This document shows, piece by piece, positions 1-8,231 of a DNA stretch of 64,000 bases. The position numbers and the translations under genes are program-made. Location: the NCBI GenBank assembly GCA_025934735.1, contig JAICWP010000019.1, positions 1-64,000 of the forward strand, read 5' to 3'. The notes under the pieces were generated by a model, which worked only from the letters and a program-made list of their open reading frames with translations, searched no databases and was not told where the DNA came from. Position 1 is the first letter of the stretch. Each line of letters opens with the position of its first letter. The DNA is from Terriglobales bacterium. GTDB taxonomy: Bacteria > Acidobacteriota > Terriglobia > Terriglobales > Acidobacteriaceae.

Positions 1-28
1 ATCTCTCCGCTAGAACTCCTATCTGCCT

Positions 29-276
29 GTGTGGGCACGGGGCTCTGCCCCGTGCAAGCGGGCGCGTGGGCACAGCCGCCCTCCCATGTGAATGCTTGGG
101 CACAGACGCCCTCCCATGTGAATGCGTGGGCACAGACGCCCTCCCATGTGAATGCGTGGGCACAGGCGCCCTCGCCTGTGCGGGCGGGCCCAGACCGCCC
201 CGCCTGTTCTTCTTTTTTAGCCTGTTCTTCTTTTTAGAATGTGTGGGCACGGGGCTCTGCCCCGTGCAAGCGGGCG
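29..276. repeat. REP-like repeat cluster with a 30-bp tandem array
   Basis: Two copies (29-64 and 241-276) of a dispersed palindromic repeat, here called family A, with core CACGGGGCTCTGCCCCGTG. Between them, four adjacent 30-bp units (64-183) beginning GCGTGGGCAC follow one another with a few mismatches. A 17-19 bp T-rich duplication (CCTGTTCTTC...) follows at 204-237. Any reading frame here is repeat translation and not a gene. The array has no unique spacers, so it is not CRISPR. Confidence 0.85.
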
Positions 277-280
277 ATTT

Positions 281-319
281 CCAATTACCCAATTACCCAA
301 TTACACAATTACTCAATTC
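281..319. repeat. AATTACCC short tandem repeat (family E)
   Basis: About five 8-9 bp units of the form AATTACCC/AATTACAC/AATTACTC. The same pattern recurs at 6379-6437 between the capsid and connector genes. It is AT-rich against a GC-rich background. Confidence 0.8.
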
Positions 320-320
320 C

Positions 321-545
321 CTATCTCCCATGCACTTTCAAGTAATCCATCCCTACGTGCAACAAGGTAATGACGGTAGCCAAAAATGCGCTAATTCCCC
401 CGACTCGGTTCACGAACTGCTCATGCCTCTCCACCCGCTCTTCCAGTTCTTTCAATTTGCCGGGATGCCCGTTGCCCACCAGCCAGCGCATCTGCGCCTT
501 CAGTTGGGACAAATCTTCCAGCACCCTCTGCTCGAAGTCCGTCAT
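321..545 (-). CDS. small coiled-coil, single-TM protein (holin/XhlA-like)
   Basis: This 74-residue protein has a charged amphipathic N-terminal half with a heptad-like stretch (KLKELEERVERHEQFV) and one hydrophobic segment near residues 48-66 (GISAFLATVITLLHVGMDYL), then a short basic tail. That layout matches the XhlA/hemolysin-type proteins and small holin-like proteins of phage lysis modules, but the match is by architecture only. It is the last gene of the late cluster visible here, 10 bases downstream of the tail-hub-like gene on the same strand, where lysis or tail-accessory genes often lie. No endolysin is visible before the window edge. A tail-associated membrane anchor is the alternative. 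Confidence 0.5.
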   Translation of the reverse strand: MTDFEQRVLEDLSQLKAQMRWLVGNGHPGKLKELEERVERHEQFVNRVGGISAFLATVITLLHVGMDYLKVHGR

Positions 546-555
546 CGGAAATTCC

Positions 556-2880
556 TCACAAGGGGTAGTCCACCCTCAACAGCGTCGAATAGCGCGAATA
601 CCTTCGCGGGCTCCCGCTGTCGTACTGCCGAAAGTAGTATTCCTGCGCCCGCGACAGTCTCGCCAGCGTGAACCCCCGGCTGCTGAACCGTCCCGCCAGG
701 TTGCGGTCGTTCTCCGCTCCCCAGCCGTAGTCGGTTCGCCGCACTTCAAAGCCGCCGCCGGCCGGTGCCGCGCAACCCGTATCCACCGTGATCTGTGTCG
801 GGCTCACGTCCGTCACCTCTGCCGTCGTCAGATCGGCAATGCAACTCCCTCCCACCTCTTCTTTCGCCAGCGCCTTCACTTCCGCCATCACCTGTCCGCC
901 CGCGCTCCCCAGGCTGAATCCCGCCAGCTCGCTGCCGTCATTCGCAATCCGAATGGTGTAGCGGCTGCGGTCCTGCCGCCCTTCGATCACCTCTACTTGC
1001 ACCTCTCGCACCGTGGCATGAGCCGCCATTCCCCGCGATGGCAGCTGCAGCTCCACTCCGTCTCCCGGAAAGCAGTCTTCCGCCCCGCCCGGCAGAAAAT
1101 CGCTGAACCCCTGCCACTCCCCGCTCACCCTCGGCTCGCTGCCGTCCTCCAGCAGCATGAGTGCCGCGTTTTCGCAGTCCTCTGCCGTGCGCGCGGCCGG
1201 CAGCAGCACCCGCGCCACCATCCCGCGCGTCCCGTCATCCCCGGGTTTCTGCTCGGCTGCTATGCTCGCCTCATCTATTACTCGCGCTTGCGCTCTCCCC
1301 GAACTGCGGTAGCGCACCTCGATCTTTTCTCCCGGCACCGGCGCATGCTGCGGAAGAAAGTAGATGCCCGTGCTCAGTAGCCGGCACTCCGCTCCTTCCG
1401 AAAGCGACCCTGTCAGCCGGGTGCGGTATCCCTGTCCTGGTACCGCGCTGCGTACCTCCGTCGCCGAACTCCGAACCATTCGCGTAAAAGCAATTCCGCA
1501 GTGCAACTCCGCGCTGTTCACCAGTGCATACGTGCAATACCCCGGCGCCCCCGCCAGTATTCCGTCGTACAGCACGGTGGCCGCTGCCACCAGCGTGGAC
1601 GGATCTCCCGCATCTACCTCGTGCACCTCCAGCACCACCCGCACATCCGCTCCTACCGTGTCGCCTCCCACTCCGCTGTGCGAGGAGTGATACCGTTGCC
1701 GTTGCCGGTAGATTTCGCTCGCATACCACCGCGTGCTCAGCCCATACCGGTGTCCTGCCTGCGTAGTGATGGTCGCTCCCGTCGCCCCGCCGTTTATCAG
1801 CGCCCGGATGGACGATTGACCGCCTGCTTTGCTGATCTGGAATCCCGCCAGGCAGCCTCCCGCCGTCACTCCTCCCGCATACAGCCCGCCCAGCACGCCT
1901 TCCGAGGCCGCACTGAAGCTGATATCTCCGTGCTGCAGCACCACCGCCCCGCCCAACTCCAGCTTCTCCGCGAAACGCACCTGCGTTTGCCCGTCTATTC
2001 CCGTCCCCCCGTTCACCTGCAGCTTGCCGCCGCTGGTTCCGATCACCGCCGCCGGATCCAGCACGCTCCAGCGCGTATCCCGCAACCTCGCTTCTGCGTA
2101 CTCCTCTTCCAGCACCGTCTGGCCGTAACTCATGAACGGCGTTTCCGGCAGATCGAACATCAGGCTCACTCCGTCGCCCACAAAGTACGCCTTGACGTGT
2201 GCCCGCGGTTCCGCCTGTCCTATCACCATCACGTCATTCGCCCGTGCTCCCGCCTGCGTCACTCTGAATTCCCGTGGCTGCCACCCCGCGTCGCCTTCTC
2301 TCACCGTATAGCTGCTTGCTCCCAGGCTGCGCAGCGTGATCGCCCCGTCCTCAGCCCGGTAGCTCGCCCGCGCCAGCAACGCAATCTCCGCTGCATGCTC
2401 TGACCAGCTGTTCTGCGGCCTAATCGCGTAGGCGGGGATCACGTCCAGCTCTTCTACTCCGCCCAGGTCGAACCCTCCCCGCATGAGGTCTTCCGTGATC
2501 TGCTTCAGCGCCTCCCCCGCGCTCCGCCCCGTCAGCGCGGCTCGCAGGGGAAGAACTTTTCGGTCCAACACATACTCGTCGCTGATGGCGCGCAGATGGT
2601 AGCGGTACACCGGCCCGGCTTCGCCCCACCCGGCGTACTCGAACCACGGCGCCTCCCGCAGGTAGCCGGTAAACAGCTTGCTTCCCGTGTCTCCGCGTTC
2701 CACGATGATCCTGGCTCCATCCAGCGGCACGACAAATGTTGACGTGCTGCTGATCAGCGTCGCTTCGAATTCGCTCGCCTGGTTCAGGCGCCGGTGGATT
2801 CGCGGTGCCGGCTCCGATGTTACAAATTCGCTGTAGTCCCTCAGTCCCGCCCCGTCCTGGTTATCAATTTTCAGCTTCAT
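556..2880 (-). CDS. large phage tail protein, tail-hub/baseplate-like
   Basis: A 774-residue protein without a signal peptide. The N-terminal ~150 residues resemble tail-hub proteins: a short beta-strand start (MKLKIDNQDG), an IIVERGDTGSKLFTGYLREA segment like the 'vG.iFtGyI' element of hub proteins, then YRYHLRAISDEYVLDRK and a helical stretch (GEALKQITEDL). The middle (about 300-480) is Gly/Ala-rich beta sequence that could be a carbohydrate-binding or fibre-like insertion. The C-terminus is Tyr/Arg-rich. It follows the candidate tail-tube gene, as in siphovirus late operons, but no tape-measure gene lies between them. The ATG at 2880 begins just after a repeat-filled gap. The hub assignment is an inference from fold-like patterns and gene order. 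Confidence 0.55.
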   Translation of the reverse strand: MKLKIDNQDGAGLRDYSEFVTSEPAPRIHRRLNQASEFEATLISSTSTFVVPLDGARIIVERGDTGSKLFTGYLREAPWFEYAGWGEAGPVYRYHLRAISDEYVLDRKVLPLRAALTGRSAGEALKQITEDLMRGGFDLGGVEELDVIPAYAIRPQNSWSEHAAEIALLARASYRAEDGAITLRSLGASSYTVREGDAGWQPREFRVTQAGARANDVMVIGQAEPRAHVKAYFVGDGVSLMFDLPETPFMSYGQTVLEEEYAEARLRDTRWSVLDPAAVIGTSGGKLQVNGGTGIDGQTQVRFAEKLELGGAVVLQHGDISFSAASEGVLGGLYAGGVTAGGCLAGFQISKAGGQSSIRALINGGATGATITTQAGHRYGLSTRWYASEIYRQRQRYHSSHSGVGGDTVGADVRVVLEVHEVDAGDPSTLVAAATVLYDGILAGAPGYCTYALVNSAELHCGIAFTRMVRSSATEVRSAVPGQGYRTRLTGSLSEGAECRLLSTGIYFLPQHAPVPGEKIEVRYRSSGRAQARVIDEASIAAEQKPGDDGTRGMVARVLLPAARTAEDCENAALMLLEDGSEPRVSGEWQGFSDFLPGGAEDCFPGDGVELQLPSRGMAAHATVREVQVEVIEGRQDRSRYTIRIANDGSELAGFSLGSAGGQVMAEVKALAKEEVGGSCIADLTTAEVTDVSPTQITVDTGCAAPAGGGFEVRRTDYGWGAENDRNLAGRFSSRGFTLARLSRAQEYYFRQYDSGSPRRYSRYSTLLRVDYPL

Positions 2881-3264
2881 GATCTTCTAAGCAAATTACT
2901 GCGCCCCGGCCCGCTCTGGCCGCTTTCAGCCGAGTTTTTGGGATGTCAGAACAAACCGGGAGATATTGCGAAGGCGTCATCCCGAGGGCCTTTAGGCCCG
3001 AGGGATCTCGCGGGCATCACCGATCCCTATGTGGGGACAGGCGCCCTCGCCTGTCATCCCTGTCTGGGGACAGGCGCCCTCGCTCAGGGAATCCCACACG
3101 CCGGCTTGCCATACTGCGTGGCCGTCCGGGCGAGCGGGTACGATCGCGCCTCATAGAAAGGAAGGCGTCATCCCGAAGGCCTTTAGGCCCGAGGGATCTC
3201 GCGGGCATCACCGATCCCTATGTGGGGACAGGCGCCCTCGTGCTCGTCCGGGGGAGCGAAGCTC
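2881..3264. repeat. gene-free gap with two near-identical 79-bp repeats
   Basis: A 384-bp gap filled by dispersed repeats. Two 79-bp copies (2971-3049 and 3162-3240) differ at one position in my reading. Each joins a family C hairpin (GGCCTTTAGGCC core) to a family A-like tail (GGGGACAGGCGCCCTCG). A third partial tail lies at about 3062-3085. No gene is evident. Confidence 0.85.
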
Positions 3265-4248
3265 TCAATACACCGCCCCCGCGCTCGCCGGAAAATAGCT
3301 GCGATAGCACAGCGCCACTTCTCCATCGCTGCTGTCCTGGTACGGCAGTGCAACAAAGCTCGCATGAAGCGCATAGCTCGCCACCGCCCCCGCCACCTCG
3401 ATCGCCGTCTCTGACTGCTCTTTCGCTGCCGGGCTCAGCCGCGGGTAGTAGAAGCACACTCGCCCCCCGCTCTGCTCCTCCAGCACGAACAGCGCTGACC
3501 ACTCCTGGAAGAAGCTGCCTCCCTCCCGATCCACCAGCGCCACCACTCTTTGCACGCCTGCTCCTGCCCCCGGCGTTCCTCCCAGCAGTGGCTGTGCCAG
3601 GATCAGCGAGGTCGCCGTCTTTTCCGCCACCCGCCCCACGTTGAACGTCACTCGCCGCACGTAATTCACGTCCTGCTGCACATCCGCCGCTGCTCTTACG
3701 TACGCCGCCGCGATGCCCGCTCCCACATATCCCGCCTGCTGCTGGTAATCCGCATCTACCGCCACCAGGTCCCCCATGGCGAATAAATTCAGCGCGTTTC
3801 CGCCAACCACCAGTTCGCTCTCCGTGGACGAAGCCTGCACCGCCACCGCCGCAATCGGGTTTCCGCCCGCCGGCCTCGCTTCTGCGCTCGCTTCCTCCGC
3901 CAGCACGTTCATGTGCTGCGATCCGCTTGCCAGCGCCATCTGCAGCTTGCCCCACTCCCGGAAATCGAATTCCACTCCCCCTTGCAGCCGGCTGCGGTAT
4001 TGCGCCGCCGTCGCTTCCTGCCACCCCGTTCCCTCCCCTTCCACTCCTGTGTTCGCATATCGCCGGAAGTTCGCTATCCATCCCACATCCAGCCATGGTG
4101 CCGGCGGCGCCTCCAGGGCGAAGCGCCCGTGCTTGCCGGGATCAAACACCGACACTGCTCCCGTGCTCCGCTCCACTGGCGCGAAGTACGCTCGCGTCTG
4201 CCCCGCCACCGGCACCATGGCCGCCCGCAATGCCTGCCCGCTGCTCAT
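3265..4248 (-). CDS. phage tail protein, candidate major tail/tube subunit
   Basis: A 327-residue protein. I chose the ATG at 4248 (MSSGQALRAA) because it overlaps the stop of the upstream gene in an ATGA arrangement; a longer reading upstream is Gly/Ala/Arg-rich and overlaps that gene in another frame. The sequence alternates short beta-strand-like stretches with Ala/Gly, contains GKLQMALASGSQHMN and repeated AVAVQASS-like strands, and lacks a signal peptide or TM segment. Position after three connector/tail-completion genes and before the hub-like gene fits a major tail protein. No diagnostic motif was recognised, so the product is an inference from gene order. Confidence 0.5.
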   Translation of the reverse strand: MSSGQALRAAMVPVAGQTRAYFAPVERSTGAVSVFDPGKHGRFALEAPPAPWLDVGWIANFRRYANTGVEGEGTGWQEATAAQYRSRLQGGVEFDFREWGKLQMALASGSQHMNVLAEEASAEARPAGGNPIAAVAVQASSTESELVVGGNALNLFAMGDLVAVDADYQQQAGYVGAGIAAAYVRAAADVQQDVNYVRRVTFNVGRVAEKTATSLILAQPLLGGTPGAGAGVQRVVALVDREGGSFFQEWSALFVLEEQSGGRVCFYYPRLSPAAKEQSETAIEVAGAVASYALHASFVALPYQDSSDGEVALCYRSYFPASAGAVY

Positions 4249-4784
4249 CTCTGCTCCATCTCGGAAAAGAAGTAGATCGTCACGCTTGCCAGCCGCTGCA
4301 GCCGTGCCCCTGAGTTCGCCCGCGGCTTTCGCCAGCTGCTGGATTCCTCTCCCACCGTCTCCGTCTCTCCCAGTTCCGGCGGGTTCCATACCAGGTTGGT
4401 CCCCAGCTCCGCTGCCGGCGATTGCCGGTAGTCGCGCTTCACCGTCCATCCGGGCCGGCACATCGACAGCAGTTCCTCATCCAGCGCCGCCAGGCTCCGC
4501 CCCCGGTCCACTCCCGCCTCTCCGCTCCCTCCGGTCCTGTATGCGATCGTGCACTCCAGCGCCCGCAGCGGCCTCTCGCCTCCGCTGTGCGGTTTGGGCG
4601 ACCGCACGGCGCCCCAGTAGATGTGAAAGGCGTCCGCTACCGGTTCCGCCGCGGTCGCTGCTTCGTTCTCCACCACGACGATCGCCGGCCTCGTCACCCC
4701 GTTCACCGCCAGCGTCCGCGCCGGGTTCACCGTTGCCAGCCTCTCCCGCAGCGCCATATAGAAACTGTCTTTCGCAAATTGCAT
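4245..4784 (-). CDS. phage head-tail joining or tail-completion protein
   Basis: A 179-residue protein starting MQFAKDSFYMALRERLA. It has an alpha/beta pattern with strands such as TRPAIVVVENEA and LRALECTIAYRTG, and a helix SLAALDEELLSMCR. Size, pattern and position (third after the capsid, translationally coupled to the tail protein by ATGA overlap at 4245-4248) fit gpU/gp10-type tail-terminator or head-closure proteins of siphoviruses. No motif is decisive. The gap upstream (4785-5076) carries only repeats. Confidence 0.5.
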   Translation of the reverse strand: MQFAKDSFYMALRERLATVNPARTLAVNGVTRPAIVVVENEAATAAEPVADAFHIYWGAVRSPKPHSGGERPLRALECTIAYRTGGSGEAGVDRGRSLAALDEELLSMCRPGWTVKRDYRQSPAAELGTNLVWNPPELGETETVGEESSSWRKPRANSGARLQRLASVTIYFFSEMEQR

Positions 4785-5076
4785 ATCTGTTTCCTAACGG
4801 CCTCGCTTAATACCTGGCATATCTTGTTCCCTAACGCCGTCGCTTAAGACGGCGTCATGCTGAGGCGCTTCAGCGCCGAAGCATCTCGCGTGCACAAAAT
4901 CAAATTGTCGTCCTGAGCGCAGCAGGCCGATTCGCTTGCGAATCGGCCTGCAGAGTGAGTCGAAGGACCTTGCGTTTCAAAAGCCTGTTGTCATCCTGAG
5001 CGAGCGCGAACCGAGCTTGCGAGGCGAGCGCGAACGAAGGACCTATGCATTTGCCGGGCGCGCTCCCGGCCGTTTT
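4785..5076. repeat. gene-free gap with family C and family B palindromic repeats
   Basis: Contains a family C unit (about 4847-4896, GGCGCTTCAGCGCC core, then GCATCTCGCGTGCAC) and two family B units (4909-4972 and 4990-5050). Family B begins TCCTGAGCG and ends CGAAGGACC. The first copy has a long hairpin built on GGCCGATTCGCTTGCGAATC. No gene is evident. Confidence 0.85.
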
Positions 5077-5487
5077 TCACTCCACCGCCACCACCCGATG
5101 CAAATACGCGGTCCCTGCGAATGTCTCGGTTACTACGCTCTCAATTCGCATCAGCGTCCCGTCATCCACAATCCCCAGGCTGGCGTTAAAGAATTCCTGC
5201 GCAGTTTGGCTGCCCCGCGCCTCCATGTACCGCGCCAACCCCGCCGCCGAAAAGAGAAACTCCACTCGCCTCAGCCCGTTCGCCGGCGCTGCCGCCAGCC
5301 GGCACACCGGCGCCACTTCTACTTCCTCCACTGGCGGCACTGCTATCCCCAGCTCTACGCTCGTCCCCCCCGCGCTCGCCCCCGGGAACAGCACTTGCAC
5401 TCCTCCTCCGCCCAGGGCCTGCAGCATGGCATCGGCCGCCCGCACGAACGCCAGCGCTCTCCCCGACTGCGCCCCCATTTCCCGCAT
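5077..5487 (-). CDS. phage connector/minor structural protein
   Basis: A 136-residue protein. The ATG at 5487 (MREMGAQSGRALAFVRAAD) lies two bases past the stop of the connector gene at 5490; longer in-frame reading overlaps that gene and looks like antisense noise. It has a helical start, then beta strands (GGVQVLFPG, VELGIAVPPVEEVEVAP, VVTETFAGTAYLHRVVAVE). This resembles the head-closure or tail-attachment proteins that follow gp6-like connectors, but no family motif was identified. Confidence 0.5.
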   Translation of the reverse strand: MREMGAQSGRALAFVRAADAMLQALGGGGVQVLFPGASAGGTSVELGIAVPPVEEVEVAPVCRLAAAPANGLRRVEFLFSAAGLARYMEARGSQTAQEFFNASLGIVDDGTLMRIESVVTETFAGTAYLHRVVAVE

Positions 5488-5489
5488 GG

Positions 5490-6119
5490 CTAATCCACTT
5501 TCTGCGCCACGTACGGCGCCAGCAACGCTCTTACCGTCTGGTCCAGCAGCGTGTCTGAAAAGTATTCCAGGTGCATCCGTTCCAGGTTGCCGGCGCGCAC
5601 GTTCAGCGCCGGCGTCGCCAGCGCGTTGCGCACAATCTGCGCGCAGGCACATTTCACTCCCTCAGGAATGTTGCCCAGCCCCGCTGTGTAAACCATCTCT
5701 ATCTCGCTGAAGCCCCACCCCAGCGGACACCCCGGCAACGTCAACTCTCCCGTCTCAATCGCGCAATCAATGGCGCCGGCGTCCAGTTCCGTCCACATCC
5801 CCGGCAGCCCGAACGCCTGCGCCACCTCCGTCGTCCAATCCCCCTGTCCCACGCCTTCGCCTCGGCGCGGCACTGCATAGCGGGCTCGCGCCGAGACGAT
5901 GGGCGTGGTCGCGGGCGCAACCGCCGCCAGGGGGAGGTAGCTCAGGCGCACCGTGTTGCGCCCGCTGCTTAGGCCCAGACGCTCCCGGTATTGCGTCACC
6001 GCCAGCGTCTCCCTCCGGCAATGCGCATTGATCAGCGCGCTCGCGGCGGCTACCCATCCCACCGCCGTGGTTGCCTCCAGGCCGTAATTCTCAAATTCTG
6101 CCGGACTTAAATAATTCAT
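5490..6119 (-). CDS. phage head-tail connector protein, gp6-like
   Basis: A 209-residue protein starting MNYLSPAEFENYG, with a good ribosome binding site (GGAAGAGG) just before the ATG at 6119. The start pattern resembles gp6/gp15-type connector proteins: a short helix, then an Ala-rich helix ending in SALINAHCRRETLAVTQYRERL, then strands and a C-terminal helical part (IPEGVKCACAQIVRNALATP). These proteins form the ring between portal and tail. It lies directly downstream of the capsid gene, the usual place. Family recognition rests on the N-terminal pattern and synteny. Confidence 0.6.
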   Translation of the reverse strand: MNYLSPAEFENYGLEATTAVGWVAAASALINAHCRRETLAVTQYRERLGLSSGRNTVRLSYLPLAAVAPATTPIVSARARYAVPRRGEGVGQGDWTTEVAQAFGLPGMWTELDAGAIDCAIETGELTLPGCPLGWGFSEIEMVYTAGLGNIPEGVKCACAQIVRNALATPALNVRAGNLERMHLEYFSDTLLDQTVRALLAPYVAQKVD

Positions 6120-6479
6120 GTCCTCTTCCTGATCTCGTCGTTGTTCGTTCCACAACTACAACTCATTTAAGGAATGTCATCCTGAGCGAGGGCGCATGCC
6201 CGAGTCGAATGGTCCCCTCACAATTTCATCCCTCATCTACCGCTTGAGGGCATTCTCCCCATACTGTCGAAACACCTGCGCAACCGACACAAATGTCATC
6301 CTGAGGAAGCGCGAGCCGCGCTTGTCGCGGTGAGCGCAACGAAGGACCTATGCGTCGCTTTCCTGGCTGTGTCCCCTTCAATTACCCAATTTCTCAATTA
6401 CCCGATTACTCAATCTCCCAATTACTCAATCTCCCGCGCCGCCGTCTCCGCCTCGGCGGAGACGGCAACCCAGGCTCCC
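6120..6479. repeat. gene-free gap: family B, E and repeat-derived sequence
   Basis: 360 bp between capsid and connector genes. Holds a family B unit at about 6175-6215, a second at about 6295-6353, and a family E AATTACCC/AATTACTC array at 6379-6437, followed by a short GCCGTCTCCGCCTCGGCGGAGACGGC-type hairpin (6440-6466). No gene is evident. Confidence 0.8.
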
Positions 6480-7451
6480 TTACCTCTCCACGCTCACGTG
6501 ATAGTGCGCGTACGACGCTCCCTTCACCACCACCGCGCCGAACTTCACCACCACCATCTGCGATGCCAGCGATCCGCTCAGCCCCAGCTGAAACACCCGC
6601 GGATTCTGGTCGGTCAGCCAGTGGTACTCGATCATGTCCTCGCTTACGATGTAGGCTGGCAGCACCGCCGTCCCGCTCCCCGGCACGCCCGTGTACCCTA
6701 GCGCCCACTCCGGAATCAGCGGCAGTTCCCCCGCCTGCGTCGAGAGCGTCTTCACCTTCATCCCGCCCACGATCTCGGCGCTCGACAGCACCACGTTGTA
6801 CGCCGTCTTCATTTCCCGGTCGATCAGGTCCAGCAGCACCGGGTTGGCATAAATCGCGCTCGGCCTCACTTCGTACGAGGAGCTTGCCACCATCGCCGCC
6901 ACTGCCGCCTTCATCCCGTCCACGATGCTTTCCGAATTGTGGATGGTCGCCAGGTTGCCGCCGGCCGCGATCTGCCCGACGGCTCCGTAGTACTGCGCCG
7001 TGGTCGGCGAGCTCAGCGATGTGTCGTTCCCATTCCACAACGCCACGTCATGCGTCCGCATCAGGCCTTCCACCCCGTCGGCTAGGTCCTTGGCCTGCAG
7101 GAACGCGAACTGGCTCTGCTGCGCTCCCACTTCCAGGTCGAACAGGTTGTAGTTGATCTGCGACACCAGCGCTTTCAACGGCACGCTGCGCTCCGAGCGC
7201 GTCGGCGACCCCACCGTGGCCACGATGTTCCGTGGGTCCACGAAGGCATTGGCCGCACTCGGCGAAACAATGGCTGTCTGCTCGAAGAACCGCGACGGGT
7301 GCCCCGTGGCTGGCACCTGCCGGATCCTCTGCCCGAACGCTCCTCGCCGCCGTACGATGTCCGTGATTTCTGATTGATAGCGGTTGACTTCCACCGCTCC
7401 CGGCCCCAGGTAATCCGCCGCTGCGGCCAGCTCAATGAATTGTGCTTTCAT
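6480..7451 (-). CDS. phage major capsid protein, HK97-fold candidate
   Basis: A 323-residue protein. It lacks a signal peptide and has the composition and length of an HK97-type major capsid protein: an N-terminal region with a basic cluster (IVRRRGAFGQRIRQVP), a long P-domain-like helix (DLADGVEGLMRTHDVALW), and a region with PSAIYANPVLLDLIDREM resembling the A-domain 'ifanp..ld.i' pattern of coliphage-type capsids. The C-terminus is beta-rich (ASQMVVVKFGAVVVKGASYA). Its place after protease and coiled-coil genes and before the connector supports the call. The ATG at 7451 overlaps the stop of a possible 32-aa leader. Confidence 0.75.
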   Translation of the reverse strand: MKAQFIELAAAADYLGPGAVEVNRYQSEITDIVRRRGAFGQRIRQVPATGHPSRFFEQTAIVSPSAANAFVDPRNIVATVGSPTRSERSVPLKALVSQINYNLFDLEVGAQQSQFAFLQAKDLADGVEGLMRTHDVALWNGNDTSLSSPTTAQYYGAVGQIAAGGNLATIHNSESIVDGMKAAVAAMVASSSYEVRPSAIYANPVLLDLIDREMKTAYNVVLSSAEIVGGMKVKTLSTQAGELPLIPEWALGYTGVPGSGTAVLPAYIVSEDMIEYHWLTDQNPRVFQLGLSGSLASQMVVVKFGAVVVKGASYAHYHVSVER

Positions 7452-7546
7452 ATTTTCCTTTCGTCCTGATTTGTGTTCTTGAATATCAACATCTGTTTTC
7501 CTGTTCCTTCTCTCTCCACCAGCGCCCTAAGTTCTGAGGGCGTCAT
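7448..7546 (-). CDS. possible 32-aa leader peptide before the capsid gene
   Basis: A short frame, MTPSELRALVEREG..., ends in TGA overlapping the capsid ATG (ATGA). It starts just inside the end of a family C repeat (7538-7586). A similar Met-Thr-Pro/Ser-Glu-Leu start is common in small real proteins, but length and repeat overlap make this uncertain. It could instead be a translational-coupling leader. Confidence 0.25.
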   Translation of the reverse strand: MTPSELRALVEREGTGKQMLIFKNTNQDERKI

Positions 7547-7714
7547 GCTGAGGTGCTTCAGCGCCGAAGCATCTCGCGTGCACCACCGGCGTGCTCCCAT
7601 CTGGTGGCCTGAACCGAGCTCGCAAAGCTGCCCTGAGCGCAATCGATCGAGGGCAAACAAAAAGGCACGGCGCCAGCCGTGCCCACCCACTACCCGCTAC
7701 CCGATACCCGCTGC
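7547..7714. repeat. family C repeat in the capsid upstream gap
   Basis: Family C unit at about 7538-7586 (GTCATGCTGAGGTGCTTCAG...GCATCTCGCGTGCAC form), followed by repeat-like sequence with GAGCGCAATCGATCGAGGGC. No gene is evident. Confidence 0.7.
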
Positions 7715-8104
7715 TTAAATGATTCCCGCCCGCGCCATCTCCGCTTTCACCGCTATCCTCTGCTCCACGCTCAACGAACTCAGCGCCTTGTCCAGCTTCC
7801 CCGCCTCCACCTCCTCGCTATAGTCTTTCCCCAGCAGCGTGGTCACCAGCGGCGACAGCGTCTTGCGGGCCAGTCGCGCTGCCTGTGCCTTCAGCTCTGC
7901 ATTATCACGTGCCAGTTCCGCTAAGCGCTCTTTAATGCCCTCTTCCGGCGCCTTCTCCTCAACCGCCGCCACAATCCGTTCCACCTTCGCATTCAGCGCC
8001 GCGTGCTGTTCATCCAGCCTTGCCAGCGCCCGGTCTAACGCCTCCGCCGCGCTCGCCAGCTTTTCCGCGCTTGCTGCCAACTGCTGCATCATCTCCTGTT
8101 CCAT
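7715..8104 (-). CDS. coiled-coil protein, candidate capsid scaffold
   Basis: A 129-residue protein, almost entirely helical. The start MEQEMMQQLAASAEKLAS at 8104 is preceded by a strong Shine-Dalgarno sequence (AGGAGAGGAAAT); a longer reading upstream runs into a family B repeat and was dropped. Residues 5-85 form an extended heptad pattern (KLASAAEALDRALARLDEQ, then ERLAELARDNAELKAQAARL). Scaffold proteins of HK97-type phages are short, coiled-coil and lie between protease and capsid genes, exactly this position. The C-terminal tail (LSVEQRIAVKAEMARAGII) may be the capsid-contacting part. Assignment from structure and synteny only. Confidence 0.6.
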   Translation of the reverse strand: MEQEMMQQLAASAEKLASAAEALDRALARLDEQHAALNAKVERIVAAVEEKAPEEGIKERLAELARDNAELKAQAARLARKTLSPLVTTLLGKDYSEEVEAGKLDKALSSLSVEQRIAVKAEMARAGII

Positions 8105-8116
8105 TTCCTCTCCTCC

Positions 8117-8163
8117 TGTCATCCCGAGCGAGGACCGGCTAGGCCGGTCCAAGTCGAGGGACC
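8117..8163. repeat. family B palindromic repeat
   Basis: One family B unit (CATCCCGAGCGAGGACC...GTCGAGGGACC) with GGACCGGCTAGGCCGGTCC as its central palindrome. It lies between protease and scaffold genes, immediately upstream of the scaffold ribosome binding site. A family D-like CTTCGTGTCCTTTGTGGTG stretch follows at 8177-8195. Confidence 0.8.
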
Positions 8164-8231
8164 TTCCGCTTTTGTCCTTCGTGTCCTTTGTGGTGAAAAG
8201 ATCCTGTTCTTCCTGACTACTGACTCCTGCT

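Noticed and set aside
64-183. Possible CRISPR array
   Set aside because: Units are directly adjacent with no unique spacers, and no cas genes are nearby.
31-671. Open frames translating as repeated GTGLCPVQAG/WAQTPSHVN peptides
   Set aside because: They are translations of the family A repeats and the 30-bp array, and one runs antisense into the tail and holin-like genes.
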